From the NCBI RefSeq assembly GCF_019703515.2, contig NC_059379.1, forward strand, positions 20,331,380 through 20,395,379: a DNA stretch of 64,000 nucleotides, written 5' to 3'. Within the stretch, counting starts at the first letter, position 1. Each line of letters begins with the position of its first letter. Below the pieces are notes generated by a model. It was not told the origin of the DNA and made no database searches. It saw only the letters and a program-made list of their open reading frames with translations. The position numbers and the translations under genes are program-made. This DNA is from Myxocyprinus asiaticus (taxonomy: Eukaryota; Chordata; Actinopteri; Cypriniformes; Catostomidae). Positions 46,594-58,558 of this stretch are shown piece after piece.

Positions 46594-48581
46594 CAGAGGT
46601 GAGGTCTTGATCTTGTGGTTTTGGTCTCGAGACCATATAAACGTGGTCTTGGTCTGGGTCTCGTTACTCAGTGTCTTGGTCTGGGTCTTGGTCTCAACTT
46701 TTAAAGTCTTGGTCTGGATCTCGGTCTCGGCCTATGGTCTTGATGGTCAAGACACTAAATGCGATTATTATTTCAGCCACTAGTTGGCGCTGCATCTTTA
46801 CCATTACTGGGAATTTGCAAGCACAGTACTTCTGCCTCGGTCATACAGCATGTGTCGGCAAGCACCACCTCTCATCACATGAATGGAAGGGCAAGAACGA
46901 TGGTTTAATAACACAAAGCAAATATGAATGATTTATGATTACATCTGCCATGTAGAAGCCGCGACATCACTCGGGGTAATCGCGCGACCCAATAAGCTTG
47001 TTATGTTGCGAGGTGTTCTTTATTGGCGGGAGTAGGGCTGAATGATTATGACTAAAATCATAATTAAAGATTTTTTCCCCCTGATATTGTAATCGCTATT
47101 AATAAGATATATTGCTATAATTTTATTGCATGCCATATTTATGCAGCTACACATCCCAAACAATCTGAGAACTGTGTTCCTGAATTAGTATATTCTATTT
47201 ATTAATTAGTAGCCTAAATTAAGACAGTGACAAAACGGACAGCTTTACAATGTTCCTCTTCTTGGCAGCATGAAATAAAACTTATTTAAACTGTGATTTA
47301 AATTATATACAGAAAGCGAGCAAAACGCGCTCCATTTAATCACTGAAGCTGTCAATCACTTCAGTTAAACGCAAGCTCACTGAGTTCTGCACTCTCCCCA
47401 AAACACTCATTATAATCAACAAAGCTGTCGTAATTGCACAATACATTTCTTATTTACATCGTTTTTACTCCTTGCTCGAGAGTGCGGCAGTAAGCACATA
47501 CAGAACTCAGTCTGTGAGCAACGGCTGAGCCGGTGACTTAAGCGCCTCTGATTGGTCTTTGCATTTATGCGATCAGCTGACATGTCTGTGGTTTAAAAAA
47601 ACATAAATAAGCAGTATTTTGTTAGAATAATCATGCATATGGAACACATTTCTCAATTAACCATGCCTTTGGGAAGTCAGACTAATTTCAATCAGTTCTT
47701 TAAAAATGTGATTTTCAATTATTGCGAATATTTCACATCAGCATTTTTCTTGCTTTTGTTTCTTCACTGTTATTTTCAGTGCATAACTTTATGCATAGTT
47801 GTTTGAATAGTTTAATAGTATACATAGTTATTAATAGTGTACATGCAGTGAAAATCAGACTAATGCCATGCAGACTTCATTTGTTGTGCACTAGCCACTT
47901 CACTTTAGTTGTATTATTTTATATATATTTGGATTATGAAGGCATCTCGTAAAACTGGACTGTTTTCTCTATATAGCAGTCTGGAAAATGTCAGAGCCTG
48001 CAGTGGTAAAATTTGCATTTGAAAATTTTGAAGAAGATTCTGAAAATAAGAAATGGAGAGAACCTGCAAAATATGTCACACATTAATAAGTGAAGCACGT
48101 GGTACAACGTCATCATTCAATAGGTAAGTTAGTCACATTGTCTTTGACATGTTTTATATATATTATTTCCTATTTGCTAGACTGCTAACTTTCTTAAAAT
48201 GAGAATTTTAACATATAATAATAGTAAAGTACATAACCATACCTATCAATCTGCAAACTCTTTCAAAATGAAAATTATGTAAAATTATATTTGATTTTAT
48301 ACAAGTGATGACTATCATCACAAGGCAATTTAGGCCAGCCATGTTTTCAATGAAAATGACAATTCTTATCATCATATTACAATATTTTGATTAGTTAATG
48401 AACAGGGGTATTTTCCAGAGGTGGGATCTTGATCTTGTGGTCTTGGTCTCAAGATGTCTCGAGACCATATAAACGTGGTCTTAGTCTGGGTCTTGAAGGG
48501 TCTAGTCTTGGACTTGTCTTGGTCTCAAGGGGTCTAGTCTTGGTCTGGGTCTTGGAGGGTCTGGTCTTGACTACATCTCTG
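46594..48581 (+). mobile_element. hAT element, 1,988 bp, perfect 8-bp TSD, GTCTTGGTCT-rich ends
   Basis: CTATTTAG at 46586-46593 and 48582-48589 flank the ends CAGAGGTGAGG and ACTACATCTCTG. Both subterminal regions (46600-46760 and 48417-48575) are packed with GGTCTTGGTCTGGGTC motifs, as expected for hAT transposase binding sites. A second copy of the left end (CAGAGGTGGGATCTTGATC) lies at 48416 in the same direction. Inside, a decayed BED-finger exon is found at 47988-48123. Confidence 0.92.
47988..48123 (+). pseudogene. Decayed BED zinc-finger exon of the hAT element
   Basis: The ATG at 47988 opens MSEPAVVKFAFENFEEDSEN then KKWRE. A one-base frame change follows, after which the next frame reads TCKICHTLISEARGTTSSFN to a GTAAGT donor at 48124. 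W-x-x-x-C-x2-C is the start of a BED finger; the distal His pair would lie in the next exon or is lost. Compare the intact-frame exon at 27057-27220. Confidence 0.65.
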
Positions 48582-49198
48582 CTATTTAGCAGAGATGGGC
48601 CACTTCTATTAAAGTGAATGGGAGAAATTGGAACGCTCAACCAAGGAGCTCTAGCACCCAACGGTCTTTAGAAAAGAAGTCCCGCCTTACAGGTAAAAGA
48701 GACAATCACCTTTTAGATACAGACTTCGCCTGTCAATCAACTTGAGAACGTGCATGCGCATTAGCTATACAAGCCGGGAAAATTGAGTTTTTTAATGTAA
48801 TATGAGGTAAAGAAGCACAATTTATGATACCAGTTTTGTCAGATTTTACTGCTGATTTAAAATATGTTCTCTGATCTTAATCTTGACCAACCATTTCTAA
48901 GATTTCTGTGTTACCCCATTCAAGTAGATAGGAGCTGCATTGTCATGACTGGAAATAGCCTCCCAAGAGCATTCCAAAGATGGCTGACAGTGGACTGACT
49001 TGTTAGAAAGACTTTGTTAGTAACCAGCATTTAGGCATGAAAAGGATCAACTCCCCTCAATATTCAGTATAGTGGTCAATGAATTTGGTTTTTCAATGGT
49101 CTATTACATTTACATTTGATACCCTAATCCTTTGATTAAGTTACTCTTAATGCATCTAGTGACAGGATAAGAAAAAAATGCTAGAATAACACATAACG

Positions 49199-49585
49199 CA
49201 GTTAGATATGACTTTGCTACAGTTCTTAGATAATAAATCATTTGTGTCTTTATTTTGCCACCTTTGGTAAATATTTTGGAAATCTTGAAAATTTTTGATG
49301 TTATAAAAAGTGGAAGCAGAAAATGCATGAGTTTTGTTTTTCTGTTTTGTTTTGGGGATTTTTTTTTTTTTGTAAATTCTTAAATAACATAGTGAGCAGT
49401 TAGATATGACTTTGCTAGAGTATAGTTCATAAATCATTGGTGGACTTGTATGTTTTGAAATCGTACTACATCTGTGGAACCCTGCTATTTGTGTCTCTAT
49501 TTTGCTAATTCTGGCCACTATTTAGAAATTACTTGGTTGTGATGTGACATTTTTGATGTTAAAAAGTGGCAGCAGGAGAAATCAA
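49199..49585 (+). repeat. Local repeat unit U, copies 2 and 3
   Basis: GCAGTTAGATATGACTTTGC starts at 49199 and 49397 (198 bp apart). Both share GTGTCT-TATTTTGC, TTTTTGATGTTA-AAAAGTGG and other blocks with copy 1 at 46317. Together they show an old local duplication. Confidence 0.7.
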
Positions 49586-52500
49586 AATGTTCTGGTATGT
49601 TATATTTTAGCATCAGTCTTCCCAAATGGTTGGAAATATTCAATTTTATGACAATATGATTTTCTCAAAGACATGATTTGAGGTTTGGGGTTGCTTGATC
49701 AGATTATTTCATATCTACAAAACTGCTGGTAAAAGTTCCCATTAATATAGCTGGACGAATTGGGGTTTTATGTAACAATGATGAAAAAAAAAAAGTTAAA
49801 TGAACAAACAAAGAAAAAAAAACCCTTTCCAATATGCACTACCGTAACAACAAACCATTATTGGTTTTTACCATAAATCCATATATTCATAAATCTCTTT
49901 TTACCATCTATATTTGATGGTCTATCTTCTGCTCCAAAGAAAGCACAGGCACACAGCGGCTTGACATACACACACATCACATGAAAGACACAATTTTAGG
50001 TTTAGAACCAGGCCAAGCCTGAGCACTGATATTCATTGTTACAGAGAAAACATTTTGTCATATCTGGTGTTGTTTTCTCAGCAGAGAGAGAAAGTTTAGT
50101 GCAAAAATAATTGACTTTATTGCCTCCGTTTTATAGTGTGGGTTCTTTACGAACACCCTGTGCGGTGATTTGTAATGTGTTTACCTTTCGGCAAGCCCTT
50201 TTGGAAGTGTTGGCTTGGATTCGGGATCTCAAGTTTGGGTTTGTTGTGTATAGACATGAAAGTTATGACTGTTATTTTAAAGCATGAAAACCTTCAGAAA
50301 GATGGAGAACAGGTCTGTATAGTAGAGAAAACATAAAAAATCTAAAACCTCTGATTTTTTTATGCTTTAACACAATTCACATACTCTGACAGCAATTTAG
50401 CAAACCTATGGTCTGTTTGTCTCTGCAAATAAGAGCTTTTCTAACACGCTAGAGAAAAATAAAGATAAATCAGAAACATTACAGCTCTCCTTTAAACAAT
50501 GAAGTTAGAATACATTAATAGCAGGTGCAGAGTGAAATGGAAGCGCCAAACAGATTATTTCTTATTGTGAGGGTCAGTGAATCTCTCCAACCCAGCCAGC
50601 TAGTGCTTTTAGACAACTTGTTATTGCAATATGAATATATATCTTAAATCAAAGGCTGCCTCCTTAAACAGATCTATACTGTAGCTACTGTGACAGTTGT
50701 GAAGGGGGAAATTTGAGCTTAGTCATGCTAAATTGTGAAGAGGTGAGCATACGACAGCAGTGAATCCCATCACACAACACTTCATAAACATACAGATGCA
50801 CCGAGGTGCTTTCTCTGTCTGTTCCTGAAAATTAAGTGTGGTTGACTTTGGCACCTATTTCCCTATATGTGTCTGTCTGTCTGGCCTATCAAACCATTGT
50901 AAGGGTTTAAACATTTTCGTTTGGCTCGCTCACACACACACGCATTAACACGCACTCACAAATTTGTACAGCTGCCTGTGCAAACACCCTATAAAACGGG
51001 CTATTATTCATAATGAGCAAATAACAGTAGCATTTATATTTTAGTCTGGGATGAGATGTAGCTCATTTCCACACACCAAAGACTGTGAGACCAATTCAAT
51101 AAGCCTGAGTTTGTCGGCAGAAAACCTGTGCAGTAAAATGTTCTCATAAAAGGAGTTATGACAGATCATCAACTCTCTTGTTCATCTCAAGTCAATCTTA
51201 CAGTCTTACAGCCTTATCCTCCCATAACTGTTCCGTTAAAATCTGCTCACAAGAACATGTAAGCTTATTACTAAGGAAAGCTTGGAGCTGAGAAGTAGCG
51301 TGGTGGGCCCATCTTGTTTCCTCCTCCCCATATTAGTCTATTTCACTCAATCTACTCTGGTTGATTTTCCTTTTACGAGTATGTGACAAATATTGAAGGT
51401 GTTCATTACTGTGGCCAATGCCACCCCTGTTCCAGCCAGGCTGCTCATGTAGTTTACCTGGTGTTGAACTGCACTTAACTCTGATGAACTGCTTTTGACT
51501 CCTATCCTTGTGTAGTACTGAGTAGTCCCAATGGCTAAGGTCTGGTCCACGTTGCAGCTTATGCTGGCCAAGAATGGCACACTCAGACAAGAAGAGATGC
51601 ACTGACCTACTTGTAAAGCGACCAACCATAGTTTGTTTTTTAACATACCATTCAGGAACGGTTTTATCTTAATTAGATTATACTGCGATAATAGGCTGGT
51701 GTGGAAAAAAAAATCAAATTATCAAAGGTGCGGTAGTCTCCACGAAAGGTTGTACAAAAAACACTGAACAAAATAGCAAAATGTTTTGTAGACTTTGTGA
51801 TTAGAATTTTTTCCGAGCCAAAATAATAAGCACAGACCATTTCAAGGACATAACTCAGAAAGCAAAGCTGAATATACAGTTCAGCTTGTGGATATCTTGT
51901 TAAATTACTGTACCTTTCAGATTAAGCTATATAAATTATATTTAATGCAGCATTTTGCTGTTCAGTAAACACTCTGGAAAAAAAAAAACTTGTCTAGACT
52001 GAAATATGTCAGATGTCTGGACCATAATGCCAGAACTGCCATAATGCCAGCGCCTGGAGCATAATGCCAGCCCTGCTGGGTATCTCCCACTGATATCCAT
52101 CTGTAACGGTCAAATTATTATGGGTATTAAAGTAGAGAGACCATTTGTTCATCATAGCCTACTTAACATGCAAAAAATGCCAAGGTCAGTTTTAGTCTAA
52201 TTAACATACAGTATATATATGCTCAGCCTCAGATATTCGACTACACACTGTCATGTATACTTGGACAGACAGATGAGGACTGTCGCTCAACTATGCAAAA
52301 AACAGCTGTAGATCAACTATAACTGCACTTAAAGACAGTAATTGATGTAATGCCACTTAGCCGCCAAACTTTTGGATTTTTTCATCCACAAATGCGCTCA
52401 TTATCAGTGCGGCACCTTCTGAACATGACTGATTCCAGGTGGACTGATGAAGTCCCCTTACTGCCGGAAGTTGTGTAAAACCAGCCAATCAGATTAGAAC

Positions 52501-53380
52501 TTCCCAAATCTAAAAAGTTCTTTCCAGTTTTATGTGCAATATGCATCAGATGTTTAGCGAATGGACTGTGGATTCGTAGACTAGTAATGGGATTCTCCAC
52601 TGTGAGAGCTTCACTCACACTGACTGCAGTGCAGCCCTATAGGATGAGAGTGTAACTCCAGTAGGTCTGTGCCCTTTATCGCCCCCACAACTCGTGTGTT
52701 TCTGCCCGAGCCTGATTTCCCCTCATTAATGGGCTGTTTCGAGAGTGGAGTATGAGCTGTGGACGGATGCAATCACAGCCTACATGCTTTAAGCTGAAGC
52801 CGCGCCTCGTAAATCTCCTACAGTATGTTCCCCCTTTACCTCAATCAGCATCTCTTCTGGGCCGTTCCAGACGCAGCCTTTGTTTATTATGCCGAGTTTG
52901 AGTCAAAGGCAAAGAGAGTTGGAGGAGCTGACAGGTGCTTCTGACCGCAGGCTGTGTGTGTTTATGTTTGAAGGAAGCTCTGGTGCTCCAAATCATTGCG
53001 CTTAACCTCCATGTCTTAACTCACAGCAATTAGTGCTGCTAATGAGAGCAAGCAGTGGATTACAGATAAAGACCCTCATTTTTCTTCTTTTGTTTTGGTT
53101 GCAACTGGCTGCTGCTTCTTTTACTACTTATCCAGTCTCAGATACTTGGTCTGTGAAGTTTTATTATTATGGGAAAGCTCTTAAGTCCATATAAATTGCA
53201 CCGATGCCATCTGAATGATATTTATAGTAAATGGACATGTTAGACAGGTTTCCCTCATGTTTGAGAATATAAACATTTAAATGCATAAATCAGGCTAAGT
53301 TCAGCACTCAGGAACAGAATGAATTGTCTGACTGTATACAGAAAGGGAAAAAAACTGACAATTCGTCCTTGAATGATTAC

Positions 53381-53416
<36 letters not shown>

Positions 53417-54779
53417 TACTATTTATTTTAATGCCTGCAGAGCCTCAGTGTTACCTCTTATTGGCTCCCCTCTCTAGTCGGTTGTATTTCTAAGGAGTGG
53501 CTGAGCCAGACAAAATGCCAAATAATAAGATTGACGACACTGATTTGCACCCATTCATTCAGCCAGGGATGAAAGACCAAGCTTTTGCAAATTAATAGAA
53601 ACATGTCTGGACTATAGGTATAAATCAATGCATTGACACACACGCACACACTGTACTTGTGCACACTGTTCAGTGAGCATTTGCATCATTTGGTCTCTGC
53701 CTCTGTTCATCATCACTTTGGCCTTAAGGCTGTAAATGACCAGTCTGTTGCCAGAGACCAAAAACAGATACTATTCCAGATTTAAAATCAAATGCCAATA
53801 AAACTGCCCACTTATTTCCTTATTTCAAATATCAACACTAAGCAAATATACAATAGTAGCACTAATTTAACATGTTCGGCCATGTTTATCTGTGTCATGA
53901 GTAGATGCTCTGAAATACCCATAATTCATACCACTAGACAGACTTGATTAAATGAATGAAAAAATCACTTCTCTTGTAATTAACTGTGTGTAACAGAGCT
54001 GAAGCCTTGTGGAAATGCTTTTAACGTTCCGTGTAATATTAAATGCCAGGGGAAATTCTTAGTAACAAACTCTTGGTCTTCAGCAAGGACTAAAATCATT
54101 AATTCAGGAACATAAAAATCCAAAGAGCACTATTTAAGTGAAAAAGCATGGAAATTTCTGTAATGCTAACCTTTAGGTCATCGGTGTGGTTTGGCAAGTA
54201 GCTTACAGAGAGAGAGGCTAATGCACCTGGCGCTAGGCCTTCCATCTGCATGATTGAAAAGAGGGAGCTCCTGTTCAGTTTTGCAAATGAGTGAGACCTA
54301 TCAGGGCTAAACCCAGCGTGAATAATTCTGCACTGAATTAACTTATTTTGGAGAGGCTGTACGAGAAGGATAAATTGGAAATGGAGCCTTTTCTGTGGCC
54401 CAAATGCTTCTGTGTAATTTTCTGCCAAAACATACAGCACTTCAAGGGGAAGTTTATAAAGAGGCTCTTAAAAGTGTGGTTCTGTGGGCACACAACCCCA
54501 GAGAGAAAACAAACAGTTGACATTATGTAAGCCTTTAATTCGCCCAGGTGAGTTTGTTCGACCTGCATGTTTAAATATTAAATATGTCAATGTAAATGTT
54601 GATAATCCATATAAAATAGTGTTTCCTGCACAGGAACAATAATGGACAATATTAAATTAAACTCCTGTAAAATGTAATTAGTTCAAAAGAAAAAACTAAA
54701 CAAAAACATCAACAACTTTGTAACCAAATCCAAACGCTTTTCTCACTTTTTGACCCTCTCTGCTCTATGTTGTTTGATT
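49586..54779. other. Intergenic, largely unique sequence upstream of odad2
   Basis: About 5 kb with few repeats, apart from an (ATT)n run at 53386-53412. Two overlapping minus-strand frames of about 99 codons at 51333-51646 do not match anything I recognise. Low repeat content compared with 15.9-49 kb could reflect constraint; no specific element was identified. Confidence 0.45.
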
Positions 54780-54825
54780 GTATCTTAGCAACTGGAGCCA
54801 GCGCATAGTTTGTTTCTATGGTTAC
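54780..54825 (+). promoter_or_regulatory. Two X-box-like RFX sites upstream of odad2
   Basis: GTATCTTAGCAAC (54780-54792) has a perfect right half-site AGCAAC. GTTTCTATGGTTAC (54812-54825) matches 10 of 14 positions of the palindrome GTTGCCATGGCAAC with correct spacing. Vertebrate ciliary genes are commonly driven by RFX factors through X-boxes. The pair lies about 530-570 bp before the odad2 ATG. The transcription start is unknown. Confidence 0.4.
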
Positions 54826-54952
54826 TCTGTAACTGACTTGAACGCCAACCAGCCAAAGTTATCAAGCTAGAGCACATATTTGAAGAGGAACATATATAAA
54901 AGTTGGGCTGACTTGTTTAGTCAAGTATTTTGGTGAGTAATACAAAGTCTTA

Positions 54953-55134
54953 GGGGCCGTTCAAACCGAATGCGTCCGTGTGAGCTGTTCTGTAATTGGT
55001 TTGTTATGTTAACATGTTCTAGACAAGTCTAGTCTTTGACCGTTGAGCCGCGTCTCGCTGTAACATGTGGAGTTAACACCAACTGTTGCGTCTAGCTTTT
55101 TAACGCAAAGTACAAGTTCTGCGTGAACTGCCCC
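54953..55134. mobile_element. MITE in the odad2 5' region
   Basis: GGGGCCGTTCAAACCGAATG at the left and GTTCTGCGTGAACTGCCCC at the right are inverted ends of a common fish MITE (GGGGC-GTTCA...TGAAC-GCCCC). It lies between the X-box-like motifs and the odad2 ATG. Confidence 0.6.
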
Positions 55135-55351
55135 ATATTATTAATTGACAAACGTACAAGAGTGACACTAATATTTTCGTCTTCACAGTGACTATTTCCG
55201 TTGGGGAAAAATGCCGTTAGAATTTGTAAACACTGCTGATCCGTCTCCGCGCAGTTATGCATATATTTACATAACTTTAACAGACTCGTGTTGTATTATT
55301 ATTGTTATAACCTCTGTATTAATTTTAGGTAAGGTCCATCTTGTGTCCATC

Positions 55352-55569
55352 ATGGGAGTGGCGCTCTCCAAGGCAGTTCAGTGGAGCAGCTCAGATGTTG
55401 ATAAACTGGAGAACACCCCATTGAATGAAGCTATACTCACTGAAATCCTGCTCTTCACGGAGCAGTTTGGTGCCAGACACTCACAGGAGGCCAGGCTCAT
55501 GTTCAGAGAACCTTTACAATGGAAAACATCTCTGGAAGCGTCAGATTTCAAAACAGAATATGACATCAG
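55352..55569 (+). CDS. odad2: odad2 first coding exon
   Basis: Encodes the N-terminus of outer dynein arm docking complex subunit 2 (ARMC4), an axonemal protein needed to anchor outer dynein arms on doublet microtubules of motile cilia; human mutations cause primary ciliary dyskinesia. The ATG at 55352 opens MGVALSKAVQWSSSD, then NTPLNEAILTEILLF and a REPLQWKTSLEASDF segment. This follows the vertebrate protein start MGVAL-x-K and its PLNEAIL-x-EI and EPL-x-W-x-TSL blocks. The donor is GTAATA. An in-frame ATG at 55211 exists, but the sequence between is low quality and an acceptor TTTTAG at 55328 suggests the exon begins at 55329, so I chose 55352. The Armadillo repeats lie in later exons outside the window. 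Confidence 0.93.
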
Positions 55570-56579
55570 GTAATACCAACAACTGAACCAAGTCTCAGCA
55601 CTCTCGCTTTTGTTTTTTTTTGTACAAGAATACTTCCTTCCGATTTCAATACTAACAGACCTGCAAATGAGCAGACTAAGGATGGTAAAGAAGCTTTCAC
55701 ATCAGAGAAATTAGAAGGAAAAATCCTGAAATAGTTTTCTTGTCAGTCTTTTTTTTTTTTTTTTTTTTTTTGCAGGATCAAGAGAAAAACGAAATGTAGT
55801 TTCCTTGGTGCAACATTTCCTTGGTGCAAGCATTTAAAGGGATAGTTCACCCAAAAAAATGAAAATTCTCTCATCATTTACTCACCTCATGCCATCCCAG
55901 ATGTGTGACTTTCTTTCTTCTGCTGAAAACAAACAACGATTTTTAGAAGAATATTTCAGCTCTGTAGGTCCTCACAATACAAGTTGGCCTTTATTACTAC
56001 AAATTCTCCTCCCCGCCCTGTAGGTGGCGATATGCACGGAGAATGCAAACCACTAAAAACAAAAGAAGAAGAATGTAAAAGTGAAATTGAAGATTGATAG
56101 CAAAGGACTTAAATATTGGTCTGTTTCTCACCCACACTTATCATATCACTGTAGAAGACATGGATTTAACCACTGTATTCCTATAGATTACTTTTATGCC
56201 ACCTTTATGTGCTTTTGGAGCTTCAAAATTTTGGTACCCATTCGCTTGCATTGTATGGACCTACAGAGCAGAGATATTCTTCTTGCTTCAAGTAATGCAC
56301 ATCTGGGATAGCATGAGGGTGAGTACATGATGAGAAAATGTTTATTTTTGGGTGAACTATCCCTTTTAAAATATATTAATAACAACAACACAGCGTCACA
56401 ATGTTATAGACAATAAACAAACATGCTAACAATTCTTGTTTTTCAGATAAATTCATATGCTGAACCTATGCAGTCTTAAAGACTTGTTTATGTCAGTGAC
56501 TGCTTAAAGCACAGAGAATGCATCCATCTGTTGTTAATCTGCTGGTTTTTCAATCCATCCTTTGCTGTCTCTTCATCAG
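55570..56579. other. odad2 intron, mostly MITE
   Basis: Contains a T tract at 55749-55772 and the 55838-56365 MITE. The acceptor of the next exon is TCTTCATCAG ending at 56579. Confidence 0.6.
55838..56365. mobile_element. TTAA-flanked MITE, 528 bp
   Basis: TTAA at 55834-55837 and 56366-56369 flank AGGGATAGTTCACCCAAAAA and TTTTTGGGTGAACTATCCCT. Inner landmarks also pair (CATGCCATCCCAGATGTG with GCACATCTGGGATAGCATG). Same end family as 16027-16908 and 61079-61376. Confidence 0.88.
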
Positions 56580-56737
56580 TGGTGAATCAGTCATGTCCCA
56601 GCAGTCTGATGAGGACGGCCATCCCCTTCTTCAACTCACTCCACCTGACATCACAGTTTACACATTTTACCACCTCTCCAATCTTCTGCAACTTGCCGAA
56701 GACAAAAAGATGAAGGAGGTTCAGGCCTGTTTGGAGT
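56580..56737 (+). CDS. odad2: odad2 coding exon 2
   Basis: Completes a split Ser codon and reads GESVMSQQSDEDGHPLLQLT, ITVYTFYHLSNLLQLAEDKK and KMKEVQACLE. Human ARMC4 has the same order (acidic linker, GQPLL, FGQLSRLL, LKEAQACVE). I place the donor at 56738 (GTGAGA), because the frame then joins the next exon as LESNRNPLMKIFG, matching the family. The open frame continuing to 56778 is intron read-through. Confidence 0.88.
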
Positions 56738-57083
56738 GTGAGAAGTCTAACACTGCAGGGCATACAGTATTACTTTAACCAACTACTAAGTTCACATGCT
56801 CTGAAATACCATATCAGCTGTTGATTCTGTTTTCATTCCTTTGTGACCATCACATATTGCAAGTCAAAATAATGACACTTTTGCTGTTTACATTAAGTAT
56901 AAAGTTGAGGATAAAAAGGTATTTTTTTTTTTATAGCACTTTTTCCAATTTAAGATTAGTTTTTGAGATGCTGCCTCCTGCAGCTTTTGGCTAACACTTA
57001 AAACTGAGATTTAGTCATCCCAAGTTTTTTTTTTTTTTTGTATGATGAGCAGCTGTAAATAAGAAGTGTTCTTTGCCACTCAG
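56738..57083. other. odad2 intron, 346 bp
   Basis: Short intron with T tracts at 56921-56932 and 57024-57039, and no other feature. Confidence 0.7.
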
Positions 57084-57252
57084 CTAACAGGAACCCTCTG
57101 ATGAAGATCTTTGGGAACAGCTCCACCACAGTGGAAGGAGAGGACCTGGTGAAAGAGGATGAGTCAAGTGAGGAGCTTGAAATCAAGCTGTTTAATATTC
57201 TGAAGCAGCTGGACACAAAGCTTCTCAGCATTGCAGTCAAACAGATCTCCAG
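57084..57252 (+). CDS. odad2: odad2 coding exon 3
   Basis: Acceptor CCACTCAG, donor GTACAC. It reads NRNPLMKIFGNSSTTVEGED, then an acidic stretch and ELEIKLFNILKQLDTKLLSI with AVKQISR. The EIK-x-x-x-L-KQLD-x-x-LL motif corresponds to the vertebrate ARMC4 N-terminal region ahead of the Armadillo repeats. The 169-bp length preserves phase (2 + 55 codons + 2). Confidence 0.9.
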
Positions 57253-57285
57253 GTACACACTCTGCCTTCAGTCAAAACTACAGCG

Positions 57286-58083
57286 GCTTTTCCACCATCG
57301 GGCTGAACAATTCTGAGCACGGTATGGAACGGTTACAGTAGCATTTTCACATGAGCTCAGCACGGCATGGCACGATTATAAACCGTTCTCGGCCAAGAGT
57401 TTTCAGAGTCGGCATGGTTAACTAACCATTCTCAGTCGTGCTGGTGGAATGGCTTTAGTACTTGGCAACTCACGATTGTCAATTTGCCAATGCCAAGGTA
57501 ACTTATAATGCTTTTAGCTGTTTCTAGTTTGCTAATATTTAGGGAAAGTTAATAATAATAGTGTATGTTTAGAGTATATTCATTATTTTATGATGATGGT
57601 TTAACTAGTATAGTAGCCTGCATAGTATAACTAGAAATATATCAATATATTCTCATATACTATTTACATATAATACTTATATAATAATATAAGTCAATAA
57701 ATATCCTTTTTGGCTAGTCTGGGATCTTTTACCTTTGTGTCTGGTGGCATACACGAGTCCACAAGCCCTCAGCAAATGATGGAAAACATCTCGCCGTTTT
57801 CTCTTTGCTTTCCTTTTTGCTTTATAGGCCGTGTCTTTCCTGTATTAGCAGAGTAAATCCATTGAAAAAGCAGTCCTTACACTGTAACTGGAATATGTGA
57901 TCGTCCTGCATAGCGCTATCGCTCCAATGTTAACCTCCCACACTGTCAAAAACACACTAACTGTTATGTACATTCTCCTGATTCTCCACACCACAGTGTA
58001 AAAAGGAACAATAACCACGCCAGCTGGCCCGGATCGGCACGGTTTTGTGACTAGAACTGTTCAGCCCGGTGGTGGAAAAGTGG
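57286..58083. mobile_element. DNA element with GGCTTTTCCACC-TCGGGC ends, copy 1
   Basis: GGCTTTTCCACCATCGGGCT at the left and GCCCGGTGGTGGAAAAGTGG at the right are inverted. The interior repeats CACGG-ATGG-ACGGTT and GGCACGGTTTTGTGAC stretches. It starts only about 34 bp after the odad2 exon 3 donor. Confidence 0.75.
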
Positions 58084-58148
58084 CTATTCAGTCATGCTCC
58101 ATATTTTCAATATATTATCTGCCTTTCGTCCTTGTCATGTCTTTATCT

Positions 58149-58438
58149 GCTTTTCCACCGTCGGGCCGAACGGATCTTGTCACAGAACTGTGCCGCTCCA
58201 TACCAAACCAGGTTTGTTGGCACAGTTACAGTTTCTTTTCAGTTTGCCTGTGGTCTTGCCACGTCTCTACAGGCGTTTCACCAGCACGGTTCTCTGTCCT
58301 GAGTACGGTTAGCTAACTGTGCTAAGAATTCCGGGATGGGAACAGAATGTAACCTCACCATACCAAACCATGCTCAAGTGGAAATGCTGAACCATTATTA
58401 AACATGCTCAGAACCATTCGACCTGATGGTGGAAAAGC
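58149..58438. mobile_element. Same element family, copy 2, 290 bp
   Basis: GCTTTTCCACCGTCGGGCC at the left and GACCTGATGGTGGAAAAGC at the right. It lies 65 bp after copy 1. Interior shares CATACCAAACCA and GAGTACGGTTAGCTAAC-type motifs with copy 1 (GAGCACGG, GTTAACTAACC). Confidence 0.75.
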
Positions 58439-58553
58439 ACTTTATGAATAATGGAAAAATAAAAATATGCTCTATGCAAAAAGTGAATGTTTTCACTAGG
58501 AAGTTTGAATTCACTCATTATTATTGGTTAACAACTGTATTTTTGTCCTGTGT

Positions 58554-58558
<5 letters not shown>

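Larger units (their letters stand above)
46580..49016. mobile_element. hAT-like MITE (repeat family R, copy 3) split by a second hAT
   Basis: The outer element begins CAGAGACTATTTAGCAGA and ends CTTGTTAGAAAGACTTTG, imperfect inverted ends (about 12 of 18). TTAGTAA at 46573-46579 and 49017-49023 flanks it. The paralogous locus at 43421 has AACTAATTAGTAACCACC with no insertion. It is interrupted after 13 bp by the 46594-48581 hAT. The remaining outer sequence (48590-49016) matches family R at 1483 and 3230. Confidence 0.75.

Noticed and set aside
51333..51646. Two overlapping minus-strand frames of 98-99 codons
   Set aside because: No recognised domain. Two overlapping frames of equal length cannot both be real, and there is no splice evidence; left as intergenic.
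55211..55351. Upstream in-frame ATG extending odad2 by 47 residues
   Set aside because: The extension does not look like the family N-terminus, and a TTTTAG acceptor just upstream suggests the region is intron or 5' UTR. The MGVAL start matches vertebrate orthologues.
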